Source: Branchiostoma lanceolatum (lineage: Eukaryota > Chordata > Leptocardii > Amphioxiformes > Branchiostomatidae). Taken from it: a DNA stretch of 64,000 nt. Shown here piece by piece: positions 25,379 to 38,509 of the stretch. The position numbers were made by a program, and so were the translations under genes. The notes under the pieces are model-generated. The model saw nothing but the letters and a program-made list of their open reading frames with translations, was not told the origin of the DNA and searched no databases. Positions within the stretch are counted from its first letter, which is position 1. Each line of letters begins with the position of its first letter. The stretch is taken from contig NC_089724.1 in assembly GCF_035083965.1 (NCBI RefSeq), positions 20,602,974 through 20,666,973 of the forward strand, in the 5' to 3' direction.

Positions 25379-28300
25379 ATGAGACGAGGCCCAGTCGTCG
25401 CCTTTATGGGCCTTTTTGTCTTCGGTTGTGCCGCCCTTCTTGCCTCATTTTGGGACATAGAATCTTTTAAAAGTGGTTCTCAGCCGCTGTCGTGGGCTAT
25501 GAGGCCAGCTGTGTCACCGGGCCATATGCAAAATAAACGTGACACCGGAGCAAACCCGATGGGTTCAAAGGAAAGGTTAGTTTGGCTACTGATACCTATA
25601 TTTTCATTGTAAATACAGAATATCTTGCCGTGCTGTTGTGTGAGTAGGCTTAGTTGCAGACAACTTTCTGTTCAAACGGAAAGACCCACAACAAGAAAAC
25701 AAATGTTGTGTCTGTAATCACCACTTGTTGGCCTCGTAGTAATCAACCCAATGATAAATTTGGTGGCATGTAGTAAATACGTAATGTGCATCCAACAACC
25801 GAAAGAAACTGTTGCAAAAGCTTGGGATAATCAATGCTTAGTGTGGGGAGTCTATAATTTCGATGTGTCTGTTTGTGTGTGTCCGTAGTTATTTGAATAC
25901 ACTGTCAGTAGATTGGCATGATGTGAGTGGGCTGATGATGTGATATATGCTCCATATGCTAGTCATGTTCACAATGGACAATCGTCATGTTAATCACAAC
26001 ATATAATCAGTGAACTACAATAAAACAAGACAAACTAGAAACTCTTTTACGGAGTCGTGAGATATTCGAATTCTTGCTTCCAGAGAACAATTGACAGGCG
26101 CGAAAGATTCTTCAGAGGCTAACGAGACTACTGATGCACACAACAGTCAGCCGCAGCAGCAACAACAACAACAACAGAAGCAGCAACAACAACAACAACA
26201 ACAACAGAAGCAGCAACAAAAACAAGACAAAAAATGTGTTCCCAAAAAGCATTTCGTCTGGATCAAAGTTCACAAGGCCGGCTCCCAAACCACTACGCCA
26301 TTTTTCGAGAGGTTTGCCTTCAACAACCATCTCAAGGTCAGTGAGGGTCATTGTTGTCTCCGTTTGAAAAAGTGACCTGGAGAAACTAGATATCATGATA
26401 GGCATAATGAGGTTTAGTTCTTTGATGATCAGAACCGTCCAATTGTGGTCATCGTAGCACAATAAAGGAATACCATTCTTTCATACCACCGAAAGAAACC
26501 ATTGTGGCTAACAACGTACTTATTACCATGATCATTGCTTAAGCCAGAATTAGCCGCTATGATTTTTTCACTTCTCTCTTCTCTTTATTTTTCCTTGACG
26601 TGCCTGTTTCTACCCCAGGTATTACTCGGTGCCCACCGGGGCCCGACCATCAGCTGGCCGCTGTCGCCCAGAGAGGGAGACTATTTCCAGACGAAAGATG
26701 GCGGGCTGTTCGACGCACTTTATTCGCACAGGTACTTCATACAAAGTGATATACTTATTGATGATTAGAAATTACCTTAGCTTCAAAAGAGTCCCTGGAA
26801 GTAGTATCACACATCACCACACATCATAACTGTGTCGGTGTGTCAACCGTTAAAGAATGTGTAGTTTTTTGAGCGAGGCTTCTTTGAACATCAGTACCTT
26901 CAAGAAACACTCACCTTGACACACTTGGACTACTGCACAGCGGTTTGGACTTCTACGTCACAAAAAAACATCAATGCTCTACAAGTAATGCAGAATAAGG
27001 CGGCAAAACTTATTCTGGTATCTTACCGCATATCAGTCAGGGAAATGAACTGTGCGTTATCGTGGCAGACTGTTACAGAGAGACTTTACATCAGCAACAT
27101 GTGCACTTTCCATAAAATACTCTTCTTCAAACAACCATCCACTCTCCGCAGTAAACTACACCTCGTATCCGACCAACATACTTACAGCACAAGATCTTCA
27201 AAAATGAACGATTTCAAACTGCCAAAACCAAAAACATCATCTGCAACCAAGTCTTTTCTCTACCGGTGCTCAAAATCATACAACACGCTTCCATATCATA
27301 TCAGAACATCTGTACCATCCACATTCAAAATACACATCAAAGACAGACTAAAAATGGACAAAAACATTATGAACTGGTAGCAATTTGAAACTGATGTAAA
27401 TATGTATATATTATGTAATGTTATGTGTATGTGTTCCAATGTAATCTGTCTGTTCAACATGATGTGACTCCAGGAAGAGTAGTGCAGTACACTACGGTGT
27501 ACTCACTAATGGAGTCGTTTTACCAATAAACCAATAAACACTTCACAGTCTATGTAATTTCCGAAATCTGTATCAGAATTCCGACTTTCTTTTACTCAGA
27601 TGTATGCTTTCCTTTCGGACGAAACGTCTTTCTCTGTATAAAGTGTTTTCTATGGATCATGTGCAAAGAATATGATAAAGATATACATTCTGTATTCGCA
27701 GTCGTTACAACAAGACATGGTTGGAGGCCCATTTCCCCGACGACACGGCGTATCTGGCTATCGTTAAAGAACCATTTACACACTTTAAGAGCTGCCTCCA
27801 CTACTACAGCGTTCCACGAAAAATAAAATTGAAATCAAAAACTGAAAAGAACCCTGTTAAGATATTTCTGGAGGATCCTTGGAAATACAAAACGGAAGCA
27901 ATGTCTCAAGGGATCCGATGGGACAAAACCAGAAATGCACAACTCTTTGACTTGGGCTTCCCCATGGAAAAGTCTGATGACATGGAATGGACGGAGAAAT
28001 ACATCGCTCAGTTAGACCGGGACTTCTTACTTGTCATCATATTAGAATATCATGACGAGTCCCTCATATTGTTGAAAAGGCTAATGTGTTGGGAATTGTA
28101 TGATATCCTCCTGGGAGCTGAAAACCGAAACAGTCGACCGTACAGCTACAAGCACTACAAACCCACACCGGAGGAGGAGGCGACCTACAGAAAATACGCG
28201 GCGGCAGAATACGCCATGTACAAACGGTTCAACCAATCACTGTGGGAGAAAATCTCACAACAGAGCCCGGACTTCTTTCAGGAGGTGGACCATTATAGAA

Positions 28301-28566
28301 AAGTCACCACACACGTTCGTGGGTTTTGCAAGGGCGGGAAAAAGAAGGAACTTCTCATTCCAGCTTCAGCATGGAACCCCACGTACAAGCTGCCTCGTAG
28401 TCTCTGTAAAGCTCTGAAGACGGATGATCCGGTATGGAGGAGAAAGTCTTGGCAGCAGCTGAAGTACCCTCCAACACACCATGTCGACATACCGTTTAAC
28501 GCCAGAACCAACCTGGCTAAGTTTCTCGCCGCGGCCAGACGCGACTCTGAAGAGAATAAAGGATGA
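25379..28566 (+). CDS. Gal3ST-family Golgi sulfotransferase, copy B (poly-Gln/Lys stem), 4 exons
   Basis: Predicted PAPS-dependent sulfotransferase of the Golgi lumen. Exons: 25379-25575, 26084-26336, 26619-26731, 27702-28566, giving 475 aa with consistent phases (2, 0, 2). Residues 6-24 form the signal-anchor membrane segment after MRRGP. Exon 2 encodes a stem with about 30 mostly Gln residues broken by Lys, directly before CVPKKHFVWIKVHKAGSQTT. The 5'-phosphosulfate loop is at 127-135. The 3'-phosphate motif reads AIVKEPFTHFKSCLHYY. The C-terminal block (LFDLGFPMEKSDDMEWTEKY, FLLVIILEYHDESLILLKRL) is nearly identical to copy C over long patches. Intron 3 contains a LINE tail. The CAG/CAA tract could vary in length between individuals. 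Confidence 0.88.
26151..26229 (+). repeat. CAA/CAG-rich trinucleotide tract coding for poly-Gln/Lys
   Basis: Runs of CAA with interspersed CAG, AAG and AAA codons inside exon 2 of sulfotransferase B. On the opposite strand it produces a spurious poly-Leu frame. Confidence 0.9.
26880..27540 (+). mobile_element. 5'-truncated non-LTR retrotransposon (LINE) fragment, RT C-terminal tail
   Basis: The open frame to 27380 reads LTHLDYCTAVWTSTSQKNIN, LQVMQNKAAKLIL and then SFLYRCSKSYNTLPYHIRTS with a FKIHIKDRLK end. This is the usual tail after the reverse transcriptase domain of CR1/L2-like LINEs. The 3' end is a short tandem CCAATAAA motif (27523-27540), typical of such elements. It lies in the same orientation as the host gene, inside intron 3 of sulfotransferase B. 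No RT catalytic motif remains. Confidence 0.8.
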
Positions 28567-28613
28567 TGACTGTTCAATCACAGATGATGAAAGGACACTG
28601 AGGATAATACAGG

Positions 28614-28619
28614 AATAAA
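28614..28619 (+). terminator. Poly(A) signal AATAAA of sulfotransferase B
   Basis: Forty-eight bases after the stop codon. Confidence 0.5.
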
Positions 28620-28980
28620 GACAATGGAGTTGCTCTAGTTTTGGGACGTGTATATGGCTGGGAAAGACGTTTGTAGTACAACGGAAAACTTGTTCATTTT
28701 CTTTTTCACGGGAGACGCCTTAGATGTAATTGGAAAAAGCGTAACAAGTTCAAACTACCTCTCATCAAAGATACCCATTTTCGCATTGCTAGATGTACAT
28801 GAGCATCAGGACTGCTACCTTTGCTTTCATAGGGAAAACGCTAACAGGAACTGAATTGATTTCCATTAGTGGATGACGATTACGTTTTTGTGAATGGTAG
28901 GAATGGCATGGTTTAGGCCGATAGGGAAAGACGTAGTTGGATTTTGGGAAAGATTCATTTTCAGATTATCTCAAACGATT

Positions 28981-29637
28981 CTTAATTGTTTGGACCTATA
29001 ATAGTAGGAAGGTCTTTGTCGGACACAGGCAAGTTTTTTTGTTCGAAGCGAGCGTATTCAGGCTAGGCCAAGACATCTGTTTATCCAAGTGACCGTCCAA
29101 GATGATGACTCGTGAGAACCAGAAGCCATGCGATGTGTTGATGGCTACTCGAGATATCTAATGAAATATCTGTCTTTATCTTGATGTATAGAGATGTTGG
29201 TCTGTGCTTTGAGTGCGTTTACAAGCTGAAATGTACATCGACTCCTCCTGCCGTTTCTTTTCCGTCTACCCTGTTATTTCTTCTCACTGTTTCCACCGAG
29301 TGTTTTACTTCCCGAAGACGCAGAAAAAGAGAAAGAGGGATAGGTCAGCCTAGCTAGAGATCGACGTACACCATAGCAACTACAAGTCAGTGTGTTTGAA
29401 GCGACCTCTGGCGGTTATTACTGGTTAGTTTACAGTAGGTCTAGTTAGATAAAATTTAGATGAAAGACAAGATATTCAATTCAAAGTACATTTAGTGTAG
29501 TCTAGTCCATAATGATCGAATTTCGCCGAGATAGTGTTGTTAAGCTAAATAATCTACTATGTGATAAGACTCATTCTTTAATAAAACGAGTAATCAATTA
29601 TTGTTGTTCTTAATTTTGTTCGCTGAACTTTGCTCTG
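28981..29637. repeat. Diverged spacer duplication, unit 1
   Basis: Aligns in the same orientation with 29741-30372: CTTAATTGTTTGGACCTATA against CTTAATTGTTTGAACCTATA, shared GGCCAAGACAT and CCAAGTGACC blocks, AAAGTACATTTAGTGTAGTC, and GAGATAGTGTTGT near the end. No coding frame. It lies between sulfotransferases B and C; the rest of 28567-30737 shows no gene. Confidence 0.75.
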
Positions 29638-29740
29638 TTGAAGTGAACATTAAAAATCAAACCACCTCTGTAATACAGATCTCCGACCGTTCACAGTGAG
29701 CCTAATTCAGACATTCATGTCTAGAATATTTTAGAAGTTT

Positions 29741-30372
29741 CTTAATTGTTTGAACCTATAATAGTAAGGAAGATATTTGCCCAGATACATACACGTTTAT
29801 AGGTACGAAGTAAGCGTACTCAGGTTAGGCCAAGACATATCTGTTTCTCCAAGTGACCACCCAAGTCTGATGACGCGTCGATGAATGTCTGAGCTGTTTA
29901 CATAATATATCTGTCGTTATTTTAACCTGGGAATATAGGGAGCAAGCTCTGTGAGTACGTTTGTAAATTGAAATGTATGTCGAACAATCTTGTCTTTTCT
30001 TTCTCGTCTACCGTGTTACTTCTACTAACTGTTTCTATCGGATCTTATTTATAGTACATAAAGAGGGAGAGAGAAAGATAGTTCAGATTAGACAGACATC
30101 AAGAATTGCATGTATTATCTATCATCATGGCAAAGACAATTGCTTGTGATTGAAACGACTGGTGATCGGCTTGTTTACAGTAGATCTACTTAAATAAATG
30201 GAAAAAGTCAATTTACAGGAAAGTACATTTAGTGTAGTCTCTTCCGGACTGTTTATTGAGATAGTGTTGTGAAGCTACGTAATCCACTAAATGTAATGTC
30301 TCGTTCGTAAATAAACAAAATATTTCGATGCATTGAAGTATCGTCTGTTGTTCTTTACTCTTGCTCTTTGAC
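29741..30372. repeat. Diverged spacer duplication, unit 2
   Basis: Second copy of the block at 28981-29637, with small insertions and deletions, at an offset of about 735-760 bases. It directly precedes the promoter region of sulfotransferase C. Confidence 0.75.
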
Positions 30373-30737
30373 CTTTGTCCTGATGTCGTACGGTGGGTGC
30401 ACAGTTTGTGTACATCATCTAAGTGGATCAACTGGTTTTCGGACGGCACCATAACGACACTTTAACTGTCAGAAATCAAAGCTGCAAATTAATTCCATTG
30501 AGACATGTAAGCTAAAACATTCCACGTGAAATGAAAATGATGACTACAATTGGGTTACGCCTGCTTAAGGATGTGTAAAAATATACTTGGATACTAAATG
30601 CCATTCAATGTGTCAAAAAATAATTAACCCGTGGACGCTAACACCCCCACTTCATACGTAGCTTCTGCCCGGACGGATCAAGGTTTTGGCAACACGTATT
30701 TACACATTCTGTGACAATATAATTCGAGTGTAGAAAC

Positions 30738-33700
30738 ATGAGAAAAGACCCATTCGTTGCCTTTCTGGGCCTTCTCGCCTTTGGTGGCGTCGCTCTATTG
30801 GCCTCTTTCTCGGACGTAGCGTTCACTAATAGTACTTTACAAACTCTAACGTGGGGGAGGAGATTAGATGTGTCAATACAGGTAAACCCTCTGGGACGTG
30901 AAAATCAAGATGGAGACAGCCACAATGCGTCGGTCGAGGGTAACCAGCAGTCCTCCAAGGACTGTATCCCCAAGAAGCATTTCGTCTGGATTAAAGTTCA
31001 CAAGGCTGGCTCTCAAACCACTACGCCATTGTTCGAGAGATTTGCCTTCAACAACCATCTCAAGGTCAGTGAGGGTCATACAACTTAACCCTCAAACCAC
31101 CGTATGGGGTCAAAACTGACCCCAAGCTCATATCAACATGTGCCATTTTGACATTTCGAGTCGAAAACAAAATTCCTTCTATGAGTTTGTTTGTATATAT
31201 GTCTTATAACTTCTCACAAGTTTTTACCGAGATTGGCTCATTGTTGATTAAGTTATCCTAGAAAGTTTACGCATGGTCCAGTGGGGTCAAAATTGACCCC
31301 AGCAAAATCTGCACTCATATTCCCTATTGTTTGATACTTGTCATCTAGTAACATTTATGATAAGGGTTATTATGATCATAGTTACAAAATATAATTTCGT
31401 AGAAACTTGAAAAAAAATTTTTTTCTAAATGAACGTAAAAATTGATGACGTTGCGACGTATAATAACGTCATTTATGTGATTTTATTGACGAAAACCTAC
31501 AAATTGGGTATTTCCGTATAATTCAAAGGTACACGATAAAACTTAGATAGAAATTATGTATGATAAATCATAATATATCCAAAGACGTTATTTGTAGATG
31601 GCAACATGAACGACGTCAAAATGACCTCATAAGAATTATATTCATATCAAGTTACACTAGGGAAATCCGCCATCTTGGTTCCGCCATCTTGAATTATTTT
31701 GAATGCATTTTTTCATCATAAAACCTAATAACACAATAAAAATGGACAAAAACGTTTATATTAAGATTGTTTCTGTTTGGATAAACATGGTAGTGATGAA
31801 ATTTGAGGTTGAAATAGCCGGTTATAGCTAATCTAATTATATCGTCCGCCATCTTAGATTTTGACCGATGACGTAATCAAATATGCATAAATTATGAATA
31901 TTAAGTCATAAAAATAATAGTGAATTAAATTGGTTGGTATTGATGTAAGAAATAAGTGCAGTTTAAAAAGACAGCCCTAGAATTACATTGTAAAATCCAA
32001 AAGTAGCGACTTTTTCCAAATATGGCTCTAAGAAACCGGTTGCCATAGCAACATGAAAACATTGATAAGATATTTCATTAGATGAAAATTGTTGCCAACG
32101 AAATTTTAGCAAAGGTGACCAAGTTTGGTTGTTCTAGCGTAATCCATTCAGATGCTATATGACATCAAGTGTTGGCGCAGGCCTCAAAAGAGCCCGCCTG
32201 TCTGAATAGCGTTAGTTGCAAAAGACGATGTTCCCTATTTTTGCATAAATTATGATAATGAGCGAAAATTATTCACACCTAATCATGTCAAACTGTCCCT
32301 TATAGATTACTTAAACTATACATATATACAAACCACAAAAATAGTCACCAATAAAGCTATATTTGTAGAAAACATTGTGGGGTCAGTTTTGACCCCATAC
32401 GGTAAGATTAGTCGTAAAAAAGCTACGGTGGTTTGAGGGTTAAGTGGATAGTACTGTATGAATAAAACTTGAAAAGAATGTCATTGTACAATTATCATGA
32501 TACTACATGTTGTTTTTTCAGGTGTGATAGAGGTGAAGTACTGGCAGGTAAAGTACTAGAAAGTACCAGAGTACACAATTGTACTTGTAATGTACCAGAG
32601 TACCCAATTGTACTTGTAATGTGCCAGAGTACCCAATTGTACTTGTAATGTACCAGAGTACCCAATTGTACTTGTAATGTACCATAGTACCCAATTGTAC
32701 TTGTAATGTACCAGAGTACCCAATTGTACTTGTAATGTACCAGAGTACCCAATTATACTTGTAATGTACCAGAGTACCCAATTGTACTTGTAATGTACCA
32801 GAGTACCCAATTGTACTTGTAATGTACCAGAGTACCCAATTATACTTGTAATGTACCAGAGTACCCAATTGTACTTGTAATGTACCAGAGTACCCAATTG
32901 TACTTGTAATGTACCGGAGTACCCAATTGTACTAGTAATGTACCAGAGTACCCAATTGTACTTGTAATGTACCGGAGTACCCAATTGTACTTGTAATGTA
33001 CCAGAGTACCCAATTGTACTTGTAATGTACCAGAGTACCCAATTGTACTTGTAATGTACCAGAGTACCCAATTGTACTTGTAATGTACCAGAGTACCCGA
33101 TTGCACTTGTCCACTTTCAGTGCATGCTATAATTCAGCGCTAAATGTTCTCTCCGAATCATCATCTTCTATGACTATGTCCCAGGTGCTACTTGGTGTTC
33201 ACAATGGCCCGTCCATCAGCTGGCCACTACCGCCCAAGGAAGGCAAGTATGTCCAGACGAATAAGGGAGAGCCGTTCGACGCCCTGTACTCACACAGGTA
33301 CGTCACGTCAAGTTCTGTCAGCTGAGATTTCTACTACAGCATTTAAAACTAACCATTTTGTCGAAGATGTAGCTAGTATTTGAAAAGATTACGATAGTGT
33401 CGTAGTATTTTCAATCACAGTTTTATTAACATTTGAAGACAATATAATCCTCAAGACAAGTAGCTTGTTAGATTGTTTGTGTCTATACGACAACATTGGT
33501 GATTTTTGTTGTTGTTGTTGTTGTTTTTATTGATAATACTTTTTTCCAATCTACATAGTCGTTACAATAAGACATGGATGGAGGCCCATTTTCCCGACGA
33601 CACGGCGTACCTGGCTATTGTTAAACAACCCTTCACACACTTTAAGAGCTGTTTCCACTACTACGGTGTATCAAGAAAAGTTGGCATCAAGTCTAAGGAC

Positions 33701-34423
33701 AAGAGTCCCTTAAGAAAGTTTCTGGAGGATCCTTGGAAATACAAAACGGAAGCAATGTCTCAAGGGATCCGATGGGACAAAACCAGGAATGCACAACTCT
33801 TTGACTTGGGCTTCCCCATGGAAAAGTCCGATGACATGGAATGGACGGAGAAATACATCGCCCAGTTAGACCGGGACTTCTTACTTGTCATTATATTAGA
33901 ATATCATGACGAGTCCCTCATATTGTTGAAAAGGTTAATGTGTTGGACATTGTACGATATTCTTTTAGGATCAGCAAATAGGAACAGTCGTAGTTACGGC
34001 TACAAGTACTACAAACCCACACCGGAGGAGGAGGCGACCTACAGAAAATACGCGGCGGCAGAATACGCCATGTACAAACGGTTCAACCAATCGCTGTGGG
34101 AGAAAATCTCACAACAGAGCCCGGACTTCTTTCAAGAGGTAGACCATTACAAAAATGTCACCATCAAAGTTCGTGAATTTTGCAAAGGAGGAAAGGGTAA
34201 AGGATTGGTCATTGCAGGCACACCGTGGAACAGCGAGTACAGACTGCCCCGTGGTTTCTGTACAGATCTGAAGACAACCGACCCAAGATGGAGGAGTAAG
34301 TCATGGCGCCAGCTGGGATACCCGCCTCGCAGGCCACCGGGGGAACTCTTCAACGCCAGAGTCTATCTCAGCAAGTTTCTACACGCAGCGAGAAATGACT
34401 CTACAGAGAATGAGCCCCGGTGA
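30738..34423 (+). CDS. Gal3ST-family Golgi sulfotransferase, copy C (intron 1 missing), 3 exons
   Basis: Predicted Golgi-lumen PAPS-dependent sulfotransferase. Exons: 30738-31064, 33185-33297, 33559-34423, giving 434 aa. MRKDP is followed by one membrane segment (about 6-24). The membrane segment, a stem of about 50 residues with two NxS/T sites, and the 5'-phosphosulfate loop KVHKAGSQT (86-94) lie in a single exon; in copies A, B and D an intron splits them. The 3'-phosphate motif reads AIVKQPFTHFKSCFHYY. The remaining exon junctions match those of A and B exactly (113-nt middle exon, last exon beginning T-CGT-TAC-AA). The last exon is close to that of copy B. Intron 1 of this gene (equal to intron 2 elsewhere) carries a transposon-like element and a minisatellite. 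Confidence 0.88.
31089..32439. mobile_element. Non-autonomous piggyBac-like element (TTAA target, inverted ends)
   Basis: Flanked by TTAA at 31085-31088 and 32440-32443. The ends are inverted copies: CCCTCAAACCACCGTA at the left, and the reverse complement of TACGGTGGTTTGAGGG at the right. After about 41 extra bases on the right side, both ends resume the shared CCGTATGGGGTCAAAACTGA and CCCC. TTAA flanks plus ends starting CCC fit piggyBac elements. Length 1351 bp; no transposase frame is visible, so it would need help in trans. The GGGGTCAAAAYTGACCCC palindrome also occurs inside, near 31279-31300. Confidence 0.75.
32563..33110 (+). repeat. 29-bp minisatellite, about 19 copies
   Basis: The unit is GTACCAGAGTACCCAATTGT followed by ACTTGTAAT. 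Copies are nearly identical, with scattered single-base changes (GTGCC, GTACCGG, ATTATAC). It ends about 75 bases before the 113-nt exon of sulfotransferase C. Since 29 is not a multiple of 3, the repeat stays open in several minus-strand frames, which creates long but meaningless ORFs. Confidence 0.95.
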
Positions 34424-34719
34424 CTTGTTATAGAGTACACAATCCTGTCACTAAAAACATTTAATAGATAAGCATTTGGAAAATTAAGTCAATCGACATG
34501 CCATTGCTGTGCCCTTTGAAGATGATTATCATTTTATGCTGCTTCGTCGTTTGTGTAACTCTACATGTGTCTGTGACGCAATCCTTGTATTATTCCAACC
34601 ATGTAAAATGTCATTCTACTCTAACGTTAGTTTGTGACGAATACATTATTAAAGCGATAAATATAAACGGGATTTGTTTTAGACATTTTTCGTATTTCGT
34701 TACCATATCTGTAGGTGAC

Positions 34720-34725
34720 AATAAA
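34720..34725 (+). terminator. Possible poly(A) signal of sulfotransferase C
   Basis: First AATAAA after the stop codon of copy C, about 300 bases downstream. The stretch 34726-35704 to copy D shows no exon. Confidence 0.4.
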
Positions 34726-35704
34726 TGATGCCATGATCTGTAGATGCTCTAGTCTAATCTTTATCATATCATGGGTCATAAATTGGAAGATAGCTTCGCT
34801 GACATTTTCCATCTGTGATAGATGATTGACAAATATCGTACATTCTGTTCACATCTCATTTTGATATGAGCAAATCGTTTCGAATAAATGTGAGAGGCGT
34901 GCAAATATCCTTTCTTTTTTGCGTTATTACTGTATTGCATTATATATGTACATTTGATATATGTATGGTATACATGAAACATATGTAAAGCACAAAATAA
35001 TGTTGGTTTACTTCAGTTGACCTTGCCCAATTATCTGACGAAGTGAGTCATGTTTGAGGCAGCTGCATGCCTCCCGGGGAAACGGCCCTTTTCCAATGTT
35101 AACGTCTATTTAGTAAGTACAGAATTTTACAAATTCACATAACAATATGAAACCTTTCCATTCAAGCATGGTGGATAAATCTTAACTCATCTAGACGCTC
35201 GCGATGAGCAAATTAAAGAATGATTAGATAGGCTGGGCCCAGCCGTTCCCAACGTGCCCCTTAAGTTGTTATTGCCTGCCTCAAACTTGTCGGACAAGTT
35301 GGCTCGGCAGGAAAGTTTGGTATGTTGTTGATGTCTATTTTGGCATGCTAATTAGGAATGACCTAAAGGCCCTCGAGGGGCGGCCTTTGGGATAATAGAG
35401 AATTAGAAAACAACATCCATCTAATTTTATAACAACAAAAAACGAAAGCCATCCCCTTAGAAAAGAAAATACACAACCTCTTGCCACTACGTACGGGAGA
35501 AAGAGATAGAGTCATTCACCTTATCTTCACCTCGTGAGGTTACACCCCTTCTAGATTTCTGGTCCGCCCTTAAGAGATTCGAAGATTAGACACTACCATA
35601 TGTGCGTCAAATAGATAATGACAGGGGGAGGGTGTACGTCACTAACCATTATTTGTTCCTGCCCACAAATACCTGACGAGAAGGATTGTGTCGAAAGTGT
35701 CACA

Positions 35705-38343
<2,639 letters not shown>

Positions 38344-38501
38344 CAGAATGAGTCACTGTTGGATAATGCTATGTTGTAATTATATAAGTGCACTATTATT
38401 TTTTATACTGGTCTACAAGCACAGACGTACTGAAACTCATTCCATTGATGTATTAGTTTGGAAAGTCCCTGACTCTATATTCATTGCAAGAACATTTTGT
38501 A

Positions 38502-38507
38502 AATAAA
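38502..38507 (+). terminator. Poly(A) signal AATAAA of sulfotransferase D
   Basis: About 160 bases after the stop codon. It marks the end of the gene array. Confidence 0.5.
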
Positions 38508-38509
38508 AG

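Noticed and set aside
26112..26462. Minus-strand poly-Leu ORF of 116 aa
   Set aside because: It is the antisense of the poly-Gln coding tract of sulfotransferase B.
32563..33110. CRISPR-like array
   Set aside because: The units are directly adjacent tandem copies with no spacers, and the window is eukaryotic.
32495..33114. Five overlapping minus-strand ORFs of 60-171 aa with a 29-residue repeat
   Set aside because: They are translations of the 29-bp minisatellite; the same repeat is open in several frames and lies in an intron.
30738..34423. Copy C as a processed retrogene
   Set aside because: Only the first intron is missing; the two later introns are present at the conserved places.
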